This document shows, one piece after another, positions 51,801 to 63,600 of a DNA stretch of 64,000 nucleotides. A program made the translations under genes and the position numbers. Source of the stretch: Kryptolebias marmoratus (Eukaryota > Chordata > Actinopteri > Cyprinodontiformes > Rivulidae); NCBI RefSeq assembly GCF_001649575.2, contig NC_051435.1:4671191-4735190 (forward strand), in the 5' to 3' direction. Position 1 is the stretch's first letter; each line of letters opens with the position of its first letter. The notes under the pieces are model-generated. The model saw only the letters and a program-made list of their open reading frames with translations, had not been told where the DNA came from and searched no databases.

Positions 51801-52325
51801 TCAGGGTTATCTTTGTTTTTTATGATTAATGCCCTCCTTCGCTGCTCAATGAGTTTTGGTGGACAATGCTCTCTTGGCAGGTTTCCTGTGGTGCCATCGT
51901 CTTTCCATTTCCTACTAATCGATTTAACGGAGCTCCAGTGAATGAAGATATGCGTGACCCCTGCTGGCAAAATGAGTCACAATGAGGAACTTTTAAATAT
52001 TGTGTTCTTATTTTCAAATTATCAATCTCAAAAGTTTAAAATGTTATATTTTTAAATTAGTTAACACATCTTTTCCCCATTTAATTTCATTAATCTGAAG
52101 TAATTTTTGAGAATTACTGCTTTTAACCAAAATAAAAGTCCAATAAAGTTCCAGGTTGTTAGACAACAAAACAGAAAGATTTGAACGAGGGATGAATACT
52201 TTTGCACGGCGTTGTATACCTTTTTTCCATTTAACACTTCTCTCTTTTGTTTGCTTCCCCTCTTTTCCACTCAGGAGGATTTTCGGAATAAAGTTCAAGA
52301 TTACATCAAGCACTATGCCAGATGA
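24887..52325 (+). CDS. NEDD8-conjugating enzyme UBE2F, nine coding exons, 184 aa
   Basis: UBE2F accepts NEDD8 as a thioester from the NAE1-UBA3 E1 and, with RBX2/RNF7, transfers it mainly to CUL5, activating cullin-RING ligases. Coding exons: 24887-25001, 26434-26463, 28314-28379, 34619-34686, 35088-35158, 35616-35673, 38404-38436, 39601-39663, 52275-52325; total 555 nt including TGA, all GT-AG. An untranslated stretch 24821-24886 precedes the ATG in the same exon. The protein starts [12 protein letters not shown], the N-terminal peptide known to dock to E1 and DCN1. The UBC fold follows: [12 protein letters not shown] at 80-91, WHPNIT at 104-109 with the HPN motif, catalytic Cys115 in NGEICLSLL, then [12 protein letters not shown] and [12 protein letters not shown]. 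It ends YIKHYAR. Length and order match the vertebrate protein almost residue for residue, with one residue fewer near the variable N-terminal linker. Introns are large (12.6 kb for the last one, 6.2 kb between the third and fourth coding exons) and full of repeats. The second coding exon is only 30 nt. Confidence 0.97.
25032..25190. mobile_element. hAT-type MITE copy in the UBE2F intron after the ATG exon
   Basis: 'ctgtcctgcatattttagac' near the left end and 'atctaaaacatgcaggatgg' near the right end are inverted repeats. The outer 'gtgtccaagcctcg' pairs with 'ccctccaggaccagg'. The same short-element family is seen at 60355-60547. It starts only about 30 bases after the splice donor at 25001/25002. 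Confidence 0.7.
28380..34618. other. UBE2F large intron (6.2 kb)
   Basis: Contains a repeat copy (32453-32670), a fragment 'tttattaatcccaaagggaa' near 33150 of a type common in fish retroelement tails, and an unrecognised 183-codon minus-strand open frame (29675-30226). No independent gene is recognisable. Confidence 0.55.
32453..32670 (+). repeat. Dispersed repeat family, 5' and middle modules
   Basis: Shows 'tttgatgaaactctcagaaa', 'ataatcattggatgaacatc', 'ttggagtcaaccaaattcaa', 'agatattgagctaaaattgg' and 'gcagctgagagtcgcc' in family order. The 3' module is missing. Confidence 0.75.
35674..38403. other. UBE2F intron (2.7 kb)
   Basis: AT-rich, with a (GTTT)n tract near 37278-37302 and two overlapping unrecognised open frames (36602-36847, 36819-37076). 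No domain is visible and nothing suggests a gene. Confidence 0.5.
43488..43507. repeat. (CA)n microsatellite
   Basis: A run of CA dinucleotides, about 10 units, in the last UBE2F intron. Confidence 0.9.
45425..45735. repeat. Dispersed repeat family, rearranged copy
   Basis: A plus-oriented piece ('gttgtggtagtagctgagag', about 45428) is directly followed by minus-oriented modules: 'caatatctgtaaaactg', 'gttgccatcttgaattggg', 'ctaatcagttgtagatgtgc' and, after about 45700, 'ggttcatgtcatattttgct'. Between them, 'cagtttatttatattgcacc' (about 45630) resembles a common fish SINE/retroelement tail and may be a later insertion. Confidence 0.65.
51196..52214 (-). mobile_element. Tc1-like transposon relic with TA target site
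   Basis: Ends are inverted: the left end 'cagtgacttgcaaaagtatt' pairs with the right end 'aatacttttgcacggcgttg'. Each is flanked by TA (51194-51195 and 52215-52216), the Tc1/mariner target duplication. The minus strand encodes broken transposase pieces, including [16 protein letters not shown] and [12 protein letters not shown] (helix-turn-helix part, about 51830-51940). On the same strand the region around 51510-51550 reads as the usual Tc1 GGGSIMLWG-type block. Stops and frameshifts inactivate it, and at about 1.0 kb it is shorter than usual for these elements. Confidence 0.85.
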
Positions 52326-52501
52326 TAGATGCATGGGCTACTGACGTGAGCCTGCACCAACCAACCAAACTGCTCCACCTTTGCCTCTGCTTATCTGGCC
52401 GACTCCACGCGTGAATCAGCAGCAGACTCTTTGACTTTTACTGCACCCCTCCTCCTGACAACGCAAACCTGCCTACCCCTCCTTTTTGTTCACCCAGTTG
52501 C

Positions 52502-52507
52502 AATAAA
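52502..52507 (+). terminator. Polyadenylation signal of UBE2F
   Basis: AATAAA about 180 bases after the TGA stop at 52323-52325, giving a 3' UTR of roughly 200 bases. Confidence 0.65.
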
Positions 52508-53655
52508 CTTCACATTGCAGGAATGAAATCTAAAAAGAAAAAAAAAATCAAAATCAATGAATGGAACACAGGAAGGACTTGCAAAAGAAAAAATGCTTTA
52601 ATTAGACTCTTCAGTTGAGTGTTACAGCAGCTACAATGTTTGTACATTGTGGCAACAAATGATGCCACCACAATAAGGTGACCACGAGCCTGTTGGAAAT
52701 GAGCCACAGCAAAAGAAACGAGGAGTCTCATGATGTTTTACCGATGAAGACCAGAAGTGACACTTGGCTGTTTTACAAATATAAGGAATCAAAAGAAAGA
52801 ATATGTTACTAATTCTCTGTTTTAGTGCCTGCATTGTTTGTGTCGCTTAAGAGAAAGTGCATGGGAGTTCACAAACTCGCACGGAAACAGGAACATGTCA
52901 CATTTTGTTGTAAAAGATGAGCGCATCCATGCACCTATGTTTCTGATTCACCCACAGCCAAGGTAAAGAAGCCTGCAGCCCCATTGGACAGCATGAGAAT
53001 GACCACATTGTCACATTTTGTTTCCATCACATGTATACACACACAGAAAAAACTACAAATTTTGAATGTTTTCAGCTCCACTGACATAACTTACTGCCAT
53101 GAAAAACAAGAGCCAAATATTTTCTGTTCTCAGATTCATCTCTTGTCCTCACAGTTTGACTCTGCTCACCGTTTTTTATCTCTTTTTCACACACAATCAC
53201 ACACCATCTCCACCTTTAGTATGAAGAGTTTCAAACTAACTGCAATCCAAAAGTGCTTTGATACCTTATTGGCAAGTTGGCTCTGTACACTGAGTTAAAA
53301 ATGATTCAATGATTACTTTAAAAAACTGAGTTAGGTTTAATTTTGCATCCATAAAAAAAATAAATGGTGATGGAATTTTACCCGTCTTTGTTTTTGCTCT
53401 CTACTTCCTCCAGGTTTAATCAAGAAGATATAATTGTGCAAGTGAACGTTTCATTTATTTACTTTTTTAATTTTTACAAAGAAATACTGGGTACAACTAT
53501 CAGCAGCTGGTAAAGAGTAGATGGGTGAGTTTATTCGATCAAGAGAAGCAAAACTCCAAATAAATAATCCTGTTTGTAACTGTTGGATGAGCTCGAGTTT
53601 CATCCTGGTGGTGGGAGATGATGCGTCTGTGTGTGTACGTGTGTCTTTGTCTCGC

Positions 53656-53780
53656 TGTTAGCAAAATATCTTAAATATAAACTTCAGAAAGTAATCTCAA
53701 GTACATGCACAACTGAATAACTTTTGGAGTCAACAAAGATGGCCCCCCAAGCCTAGGATAGTGGCAGCAGCTAGCTGTAG
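53656..53780 (+). repeat. Dispersed repeat family, 5' modules
   Basis: 'gctgttagcaaaatatctta', 'taacttttggagtcaac' and 'aaagatggcc' in family order, then a shortened middle ('agtggcagcagctagctgta'). Confidence 0.65.
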
Positions 53781-56700
53781 CACTTCCTATAGGAATGTCA
53801 TAATCTTTCTGTCAGAATACCCATCTAATGGAAAATTTGACTACAATGTAAAATGTTTATAAAATAGTTAGCATGAACCCCTGCGAAATCTCTAAGATTG
53901 GAGCTGTTTTAAAAAGGCTGGATCCGATTTGGGCTTAGAGGCCATTCAAAGAACCATCTACAACAGGTAAGATATTAACAGTTCATAACATTTCCACAGA
54001 ACCCCAGTTCAGATCTGAACTATATACAGTCAGTCTTTCTTTGTGAATGAAAGCCATATAATTGTATTTCCCCCCTAAATTTCTATGTTCATTCAACAAA
54101 TTAGGTTCTTGAGTGTACATTTAATAAAAACTAACCAAAAAAACCAAACATTAGAAATACATTTTGTTCGCCGTTTGTTATTATTCTGCTCTTTGCCAAG
54201 CTGGGAGGGAGGTGCATTCACGTGCACGGTCTTACACATGCATGTCCACAATGTCCCAGTCTTTGACTCCATCTCCCAGCTGTCAGCACATTCACGCAGT
54301 TGACTTGGCGGTGCAGATGTCTGTCAGTCACACACACAGCCACTCAGTGCATGTGGGGAAGGAGGAGACACAATCAAACTTTACACTTGCCCTATGGGTG
54401 CAGCATATTGCATTATCCTGGGTCTGCAGTGACAGCTGACAGCATCAGCTGGGTAATGAGATGGGGGAGCGCTATAAATCACATTTCTCCAGTTTTCTCC
54501 ACTTTCTCTTCTCAACAAGAGTAAGATGCTTTGTTAAGCCTGAATGCAGCCTGAAATAAGTACTCACAATTGTCCTACAACACGTTTCCGTGCCTTTGAG
54601 AAGCGCTGGCGATGAGGTGAGTGAAAAAAATAACCAGAGGCTGCAGAAATTTTGTCCCTACAGAGTTTCTGGGAGCAGCACACCTGCCAGCCATATGTAC
54701 GAGGGGATTGGTTGGTTTAAACGATGGGTCATTCATCACATAAATTAGCTCCAGCCAGCACTTTTGCAACTTAGGAGATGGTTTGATTGGTGGAAAATTT
54801 ATGCAAAGGGGATTATGTCCACAATCTGTGCTTGCTGTGAAAGCAGCAAACTAATATTCAAACTAAATAAAAGTAGACTTATATTTTGAAAAGGTTTCCA
54901 CAGAAGCTGAATCAGAGAATAATATCACTGTATTCTGTATGGTTGCTTCATCTGCAGAATGAGGTCTACCGTCTCGCTCCTTCAGATCACCTGTCAGAAT
55001 CAGCCTACTCCTTTTTATTGTATGACTCATCTCCTTAGTCATATCCTGGTTCTGTCTTATAGGCCAATCAAATGGAAAAAGTGCAGAAATGCTCATTGTC
55101 ACCTTCTCTATGATACTGTTCATATTTTTTCTGAAGCACTGAAAGGCAGACTGGAGCACTGGAACACAAGAAAAAAAATCTCATTTTTTGGCTGCGATGA
55201 GGCGTTTATAGATTCAGAATTCAGAGGGAAATCTGCAACTTAATGTCATAAAAATAACAGCACAGCTCAGTTTCTTTTTGAGTTTATTTTGGGGACACTC
55301 AGTTCACTTCATGCGCTCTCAGTCCTGTCCAGGATCCTCACTCTGGACTGGTACCACTTCTGTGGCATTTTAACCAAAACCAAAACCATTTTGTCCGTAT
55401 TGCTTTAATGCTCTTTTAAATGAGACAATGAGTCTCAAGAGATTTTTTTTCTGTATAAACAAAGAAAAGAGAATGTTATATATTTGGTATTCTAAATAAA
55501 ATCCCTGATATTTTTTCAAATCCAGCTGACTTAGACAAGCAAGTATACAAGAATCATTCTTTTTGTTTGCATTTTGTTCTTTTATTCATGTGCAAAAGCA
55601 CTTTTTGTAGGTTTTATAATTTATTTGGCTCAGAATGCCAGATTGTGTGTTCTATTCTACACAAGAACAATGTCAAACTTAACTATAATCATTTTCAGGT
55701 TTGCTCATAAATTTTAATCACTTTATTGGGAAACAGAGACATCAGAATCCATTAAGAGGTCACTGCCACAAAATCCAACACCCAGCTGATATAAAACCTG
55801 CCTCCAGTTTTGCTCGATTTGGTCGATACCTGCTTTGAAGCTCGATACTGAGGAAAACTTTGAGCTCGAGAACTTCGGGGAAGATATAAGTTTTAAGATG
55901 TCCTGTCGGTGATGTGAAAAGAAGAACCTTGAACAAAGGTTCTTCTATTTTTTATGGAAAATATTCTGTTAAAATATATTTTTCTACATGTGTACTAGAG
56001 CTTAAAGGTAAGTGAGCTAACAAAATAAAAATTCAATAATGTTAGAGTTTGGCCTTGCTATCCTTTTCCATCTCCTTTTTTTACCCTCTGACTCACAAAC
56101 ACTTACTGTATCATCTTTCTTTATTTCCCTGAACAATCACAATGCTGGGATTCAGTTTTCAGATGTCAAACCCATTTATCAGAATACTGTAACTGCATCC
56201 AGTTTGATAGAACCTCTGGGCAGAGTAAAGGCTTACCACAGACTGATTAATTATGGATTTCCTCTTAAACAAAGCACACATTTTTTAAAGAAGTCTCCAA
56301 AGTTTCTCCTAACAATGAAGTGATTGTATTATTTTTGAAACAAATAAATAAAACACTTCTTTCAGTAGCAGAACAAATGTTTCCGTACAATATTATAACA
56401 TTTCATATACACTGTGCCTGCCTGAAGCTAATATCCTCTAATATGTGTTTTTGCAGACCCTTGAAGTTTGTTTTTTTTACTATTAAGCATTATCCTTGCA
56501 TAGTTTTAAAATGTTGCTACTTGCAGGATTTCCTCTGGTATTTCTGGTAATGTTATTTGTTAGGATGCCTGTGCATCTGCATGATAGAGCAGCTGATTGA
56601 GCCCTAAAGTAACAATTTAGTAAGCAATAAAAGCCTTAATTCTGATGAAATTAAAAGCAGATGTCTGTAATGTATGGCAGAAATCAAATGTAGAGTAAGG

Positions 56701-57883
56701 AGGGGAAAGTTTAAATGTTTTCTTTCCTTGAATATCACGGGCAATATAAGATCCCTGACAGCAAACAAACTGAGCTTCAAGAAATATTTAGACTGCATTG
56801 ATATTTATTTCCCCAAGTTCTGACTGCAGACATATACTCTGGACTCCGACGCCTCCAAGGCTGTCAGGAAAGATGATTATGAATTTATTTTCAGAAATTC
56901 ATGCACCAACAATATACCTTGCCTTTAGGGATTATTTCAGTCATCAGTTGTGTTTTAGGATGTGGCGTTGTGATTTTACAACAGCATACTGAGGCCAGAT
57001 TCAGCAACTTTTGTTTAAATAAAATGAATTTCTTCACACGTTTGTATTATTTGTATCATTTCAGATGACAGATTAGAAAAAAGAATCCTGTTTAAAAATA
57101 TGTACAGATGCATCATCGAGACATATAATAACTGGAGACAGGACAGAAACCCAGAAGTTGAAGCCACAAAGGACGAATACCTTCGAGTAGTTTGTTCCAG
57201 TACAATTTTTAAGTCCTTCTCCTCCATGTGAACAAATGAGACATTTATATCAAGGGTACAGACCCGTGTCAACATCAACCCATGGCTCCAAAAATACAAC
57301 ATGGCAGCTACCAAAAAAATGGACATTTTGGTTTCAAATCTGAACAACGGGAGCAGACAGAGACACTTTGTCTTTACTCATGTCAACAAGATGCACTAAC
57401 AGTGTCAGCAGTGAGGTAAATTATATAAAATAAACTGTACCAGTGGTGGTGCACAAAAAACAGAGGAGACAGCGCCAAGTTGTTTTAGCCCTGAGGTGTC
57501 TTTGCTGACCTTCTTTTCCAAATTTGGGTCACTCTAACAAATCTGACAGGCAGAAAAAGTCTATGATAAAATTTGCAGCCGAAGTTTAATAATTTTGCTG
57601 CGAGCGCCGACACAGACAAACGCTGTCAGTACAGATTATTGGGAGCCTTTGCTTTACTCTATTTAGGAGTTTCATCAGTTACCAGACTGACACAAAATCC
57701 ATGAAAGCCAAGAAAAGTTTGTTAAAATCCAAGTCGACTCCTCTCTTTGTTGCTGTACATAATTTCACGCTGTCAGTTTCTGTTTTAGCAGCACACACTG
57801 GTCTATAGTCACATATTAGGCTCTGAAGCTTTACAGCAGTTTTTGTGATTATGTTCTACTTGAGTTTGCACATCCATATCCAG

Positions 57884-57911
57884 ATGTGTGTGTGTGTGTA
57901 TGTGTGTGTGT
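57884..57911. repeat. (TG)n microsatellite
   Basis: TG dinucleotide run interrupted once by TA. Confidence 0.9.
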
Positions 57912-58674
57912 TTGGTGAATGAACGGATGCACTTACACGTGTCTGTTTCTGCATCACAGTGTGTGTTTGAGAGTAAGTGCCTCTCTATTTCCTTTGTTCT
58001 GCTTCAAAAGCTGCCCACTCTGTTTCCAGCTGTAGGAGGCATTTCATTGTGCTGTGAGATTAACTTGGACGGCTGCAAACAATAATACATTTAGTCATGC
58101 CAACTTAAACAGAAACAATGACTGTATTGCTATGGTTAGATGAACCTTGTTGAATCAGAGCAACTTAAATGTCAGATCAGATAAACATGCATTTTTTTAC
58201 GTCATCATTTTCCTGCAGGTTTACATCATGATCATCGATGCACACAGACTCCTCTGTCACTCACAAGTTCAGCTTTACTGTAGATTTTACTGCAAGATCT
58301 GGAAATGGAAGATTAAATCCCGAAAGCAGAAGATTAAATAACAATAAAGGTCAATTTAATTTTGTTTCTGTGGAACACAACAGGCAAACTTTTTTTGTTG
58401 TTTTAACATTCAAATATGTATGGTTTTGTGCACAATGTGCAGCATTTGTCATATTTAATATAGTCTGATCCACAGCCACAACAGAGTAACGCACACATCA
58501 TCCAGCCAAACACAGCAGCATTTTATGCTCCAACATGTCAGGTTGTGATATTTAAACAAAGCTGGTTAGACTAACTTTCCTTGCCAAATTTGTTGAATGT
58601 AGGCAGTCCAGCACATTCTTTGAATTTCGTACATTTGAGTAAAGATTTATTCAGATGCTTATGTTTTTGTTTAT

Positions 58675-59075
58675 GTCGCTACATGTGTGGATCAAAACTT
58701 TCAGAAAAAAATCACTGGATGTGCCTCTACAACTGATTATCCTTTTAGAGTCAACCCAATTCAAGATGGCGGCCACTGAAAAGCAACTTTAGCAACCACA
58801 GAAATGGTTATAACTCTGGCAATTTTACAGGCATTGACCTAAAATTTGGTGTGGTAGTTGCTGAAAGTATTTCCCAACACATACTTCAAGTGCTAACACA
58901 TCGCATGAGATCTCACAATCTAGCTAGAGATTGTGCATAATGTCATTTACAAGATTTAACCAAAATGGCTTTAACTTTGTCATTTTTCATAAGATGACAT
59001 TAGTTTAAACATGAACAAGAGTGGCTGATATGCATTTTTTCAAGGAATTCATTCAAGAAATGCTGGCCAGCTGTT
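58675..59075 (+). repeat. Dispersed repeat family, most complete copy
   Basis: About 400 bases with all modules in order: 'tttcagaaaaaaatcactgg', 'tacaactgattatcctttta', 'gagtcaacccaattcaagat', 'ggcggcc', 'tttggtgtggtagttgctga', 'ttcccaacacatacttcaag', 'gatttaaccaaaatggcttt', 'ataagatgaca' and 'gatatgcat...caaggaatt'. It can serve as the reference for the partial copies in this window. No open frame or terminal repeat is evident, so the class is unknown. Confidence 0.8.
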
Positions 59076-59591
59076 TTTATTGAAAGCTGTAAAATAAAGC
59101 AGATATCAAATATCAGGCAACATGAATGTAAGGAAGACAAATCTTTGAATCCACAGGTGTCAGACATGAAGATTGATTTAGTACAGCTCTACACTGAGGA
59201 GACACCACTGTTTTGCTGTTCTCTAATGTGTTAACCTTCCAACTGCGGTTGATCCAGCTGTAAAATGCTTAATAGCTTTAGTTTAATCAATAATATTTTA
59301 AAAACAGTGCATTCACTTAATGCACCTACTGTAGAACAGTTCATGGATGAATTAAAATGTTTAAAAATGTCAAATGTGCCCCTGGTCTACCTTGTTATGC
59401 AAACTCCAGGAGAGTCAGATATATTTCTTCTGAGATTTTGTTGTCAACTCCAGCCTACACAAGTAACCTCATAAGCACCTGAGTTTTCAAGCATAACTTT
59501 CCTGCTAATTAGTTTTAAAAGCCAAAGTAATCTCAGTTGGTTCCTACAACTGCAGCTGTTCAAATTAACGAGAGAAAACAAATATAAAATA

Positions 59592-60665
59592 CAGCGCTGG
59601 ATAAATGTATTACCACTCTGGCTCTTTGCCTCCTCATGTTGTCGAAGTCATTATTCTGTTCCTTTCTGGAGGAGAACTTTATGAGGAACACTGCTAACAC
59701 AGGAGACGTGTTTCTCTCAAATCCTAGAACAAAGTCAGCTTTATCCTAAGTCCTGGCTTTGTAAACCTAATATATGATTGCTCCATCAGGGATGTAAAAA
59801 CTTTGTCATTAAGTATTTTCATGCAGTCAGCTGAACTGAAAACCAGTATTTTTGGGGACCGAACATTGTTGAACCTATATCTAACGAACTAAAACAACAC
59901 TGGAACCATTCAGCATGGTGAGAACACGACTGCATCTGCTTCATGTTTTACTGGGATGGAGTCATCACTTTAGAACAGTAACAATCAGGTCTTATCAAGC
60001 CTGCAAGACATTTATCCACTGCTCCAGAGTTCAGTCTTTATGCTCCCAGGCAAACTGAACTTCTTTCACACCTCATTAACCTCACTAATAAGTCGGTTTC
60101 TCAAGGCTACACAGATGTTTAGTCCCAATATGTTGAGTGAAGTGGTCCACTGTGGATTTGTCTAATCTTGATTTCACAAAACATTTAAGTGATTTCTACT
60201 AAACATTTTCTCTTCTAACTACGTTTCTTCTTTGGAGAAAATTGTTTGCCGCTTTCCTTCCAGGTTTTAATAATTCATTGGATATTTATCCAATTTTAGT
60301 TTTCTTATTGATCCAGAATTGCAGTATTTCCAACACCACAATATGTCCTTAAGGCAGCGGTTCCCAGCCCTGGTCCTCGAGGAACACTATCCTGCATGTT
60401 TTCATTGTTTCCCTGCTCTTCAGCAGGTCTTTGATGTCTGCAGAAGCCTGTTAATCACTGATGCATTCAAATCAGGTGTGTCAGAGCAGGGAAACAACTA
60501 AAACATGCAGGATAGCGTTCCTTGAGGACCAGAATTGGGAATGACTGATTTAAGGAATGAACAGCTACAGTTAAATCATGTAGGGGGTAAATAACTTCAC
60601 CTCTAAAACTTATTTACTCTGTAATACTCTTAACTCAACCTTTAATTATTGTTTTGTTAGGCAGT
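59592..60665 (-). mobile_element. Tc1-like transposon relic (split by a MITE)
   Basis: The left end 'cagcgctggataaatgtatt' follows TA at 59590-59591. The interior at about 59840-60290 ('aaccagtatttttggggacc', 'ccactgctccagagttcagt', 'gtttagtcccaatatgttga') matches, from memory, a widespread fish/frog Tc1-like element whose transposase reads on the minus strand. The element is interrupted at 60355-60547 and resumes with 'tttaaggaatgaacagctac' and 'gggggtaaataacttcac', ending near 'ttgttaggcagtata'. It is heavily degraded with no open transposase. Confidence 0.75.
60355..60547. mobile_element. hAT-type MITE nested in the Tc1-like relic
   Basis: A 193-base element. The left end 'cagcggttcccagccctggt' pairs with the right end 'aggaccagaattgggaatga', and the inner 'cactatcctgcatgtttt' pairs with 'aaaacatgcaggatagcg'. 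Flanking octamers ccttaagg (60347-60354) and atttaagg (60548-60555) match at 6 of 8 positions, as expected for an old 8-bp hAT target duplication. It is non-coding. Confidence 0.8.
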
Positions 60666-60669
60666 ATAT

Positions 60670-63600
60670 GATTTTTTTTGCTTCCATCTCAATCATCTGA
60701 CTAATCCAGTTGCTGTCAAATTTTAAAGTATTTTTTTCTGAAAAAACTGTATTGTTGTACCTCACTATAAAGTAATACTTCTGATCCATGAACATCCATA
60801 AAAATAGGATTTAGTGGGGTCATGCTGCCAAAGGCTTCTCACATTTCTCCTCAGGCTTTTCACAACTTCACATTCATTAAATTAGACTTTGAGCCTGTCC
60901 TCTAAGTAAATTCTACTCCTTTTTTTGTGGTTATACAGCCTCTTATATTTCTGTCCACCCACCAGCACTCTTTCCTATGCATCCTCCAACTTCTCTTCCC
61001 CCGTCTCCAGAGACAGATGACTGTAATGCTTCACAGCGTAGACCGTGAGACTGCTCTGATGAAGCTGCTTAATGTGGTGAAAGGACAAAGTGGTGATGCG
61101 TGGTTCACAGCTGTGAACATGAAGACTTATGCACCCTTAAGTATAAGTCTGGTCATTTAGTTTTTAACCGTATATTTTGACAACATCATTTACCCAATTG
61201 TATATCGATCTGAAATCAGTTTACAATCAAACTTTTTGTTTTATTAATGGAGTAACAAAAAAGTTTTGACCACTTAATTTACTTTTTTTTTAGCAGTGCT
61301 TGTTAGGATTTTATCCCCCAGGCTGCCTGCTGGCAGATTGAAATGCTTTTTCAGGATCCACTGGGAGACTGTGAACAAGACAGAAATACACCGGAACCAC
61401 ATGGGAGAATGAGGAGCTGCATTCTGTGCATTGAAAATGGCATGTACTAACATTAGCAGCAAACATCTGTGAATGACATTATATTGCTACGTAAGGGGAC
61501 ATCGGGAGGAGGAGACTCTGACCTCAGCAGCTCACATATTTCACTTCCACCTTTTCTTTATGTCCTCTAACTTGGATTGGAGGAACTGTGGCTGCAGGAA
61601 GCTTTTAAATTAAAAAGCATTTCCTTTTAAGTTGTTGGCATTCCATAATTTAAATTACTGCTCTTCAAGACAGTTTTTTTCTACTATTGTTTGCAATCAT
61701 AGTACAAAACTGATTACATAAATGTGTGGCACAAAATCCACTCCTGAGGTGATGGTTAGGATGTAATAATTACCTTTAAAGCTCATTTTCTTCTCTAGAA
61801 TAAACTCTCATGTAAAAATAATACACATGTGAATGCACACCTTTTCTCATTTTGTCAGTGATGTCTTGGAAACATAACACAATTAATTTATATGAACATG
61901 ACATTAATTTGTCCCTCTAATAACTAAACAAACACCTGTTCTTGCCTGTTTGCCTGATTTGCTGCTGGGGGACTAGAACAAGCGCAACACTGACTTTGAG
62001 GCTGCATCGATGACGGTGTGCAGAAGACTTTCCTGCTCTGTGAGATGGGGGAAGGGTTAAAGCAGGGGCTAATTTGCTCCTGTTGCTGGGCAACATCATC
62101 AAAGACCCTGTTTAGGCTCTTGATTTATACCTAACAGAAGATGCATATCACTAGTTCAGAAAATTGGCCTGCGTACAGCAGTTCATGCACTAGGTTTAAT
62201 TAATTTAGAAACCCACAGATTTAAATTGCTCTTGTGAGCTTTAGCACATTTACCAAGAACCACTCAGTCGAGGAGATTTTATAAATACTTCAGTGGGAAG
62301 GGAAGAAAAATTGCTTATTTCTCACATGGAGCAATTTCTGACCATTAATTTACAGATATACTGTATTGTGTTCTTACTGGTTACACGTATTTTGATGAAA
62401 AGCCCATAAAATATGATAATATCTCAAACCTTTCAGTGCTCATCGTTTATTGGTTTCTGAACAGCATTTGTGGCATATTCAAGCCCTTGGTATCTCATTA
62501 ATTTAATATACCTCTTGGTTTGATGTTGGCCTAATTGAGGCATAAAAGAGGTTGGAAAGTGACTCAAGATAAAATATGTGTTTCATAAATGAATGTAAAT
62601 TGAACTGATTAAACATGCATGGCAGGTTTTTACAAAATGTTACTGAGCGAGAGGTAAGCTTTAAAAAACTAGCTGTTGGTAGATGGCAAACACAAGTTAG
62701 CAGCTCAAATTAGCCTTGATTCATAAAGGTGATATCTCACTGTGACTGTGGGTGACTAAAAACTGCAGGAAATTTGTGATAAGACACATGAATTTTCTAT
62801 TGCACTCTCGCCAAACTCTGAATCTTTAGGACTGACTCCATGAGGCTGCGTTTTGAAAATCACAACCTATTTTTTGATGCACGGCTTGCAAAAGTGCATT
62901 CTTGGTTGTGCACATTATTTTGTTGTTTACCTCTGTCCTCACCTCAGCAGCTGCCCCATATTTATGGTTATTCTGCTGTGGCACTCTTTTCAAAACAAGA
63001 TGGGCAGATTTTTAGCAGTTTTTTAATGATTACTTTTATCAGTCTGGACATTTGCCTCAAATGTTTCCTCTCAGAGGACAACTCCTGTGCAGGAGTCAAA
63101 ATACAGCTCTAGTGCTCTTACTCTAGTTTGAACATGTCCAAAATGCACTTTACTCAGATTACAAATTCAGATTACTCAACTTTTGACTAAAACTCACACA
63201 GCTGAAACTCTGATTTGACATTATAAGTTGTCAGTGCAGCTTAAGTTCATGTATTGAAAGTCTGTTTCAAAGAGCTACTAACAAACATTTATGGCACTTA
63301 CACTGAGAGCAATGTAAAGGAGGAAAAAATACAAGGCAAAAGGTTAAAGATCTTTGGTTTATAATCAAAGACAAGACAATAAATGTACAGCAGATGAAAA
63401 TACAATCACAGACTAGTTTCTCTGTCTTCAGTCTGATCTCTGGTGCCTGGTTGAGCCTAAGCATCTGTGTGCAGTTAAATCATCCTGCGAGGACGAAAAC
63501 ATTTGTGCTATTTAATCCTCCAGACCACAGTTTCACCAGGTTAGACTTACACCACAGGGGTGTTGCCTTTTAACACAGCCAGTGATTTAATTTAATTGTT

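Larger units (their letters stand above)
39664..52274. other. UBE2F last intron (12.6 kb)
   Basis: Holds a rearranged dispersed-repeat copy (45425-45735), an (AC)n tract (43488-43507), an 18-base poly(A) (45987-46004), an 11-base poly(G) (50138-50148) and a Tc1-like relic at its 3' end (51196-52214). Long unique-looking stretches, for example 46130-46450 and 39110-39440, are candidates for conserved non-coding DNA but cannot be tested here. No embedded gene is recognised. Confidence 0.6.
52530..59580. other. Region downstream of UBE2F without recognisable genes
   Basis: Scanning both strands I recognise no exon of a known gene. It contains two dispersed-repeat copies (53656-53780 and 58675-59075) and a (TG)n tract (57884-57911). 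The stretch 54330-54490, less AT-rich and unlike the repeats, could be a conserved regulatory element. Confidence 0.5.
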
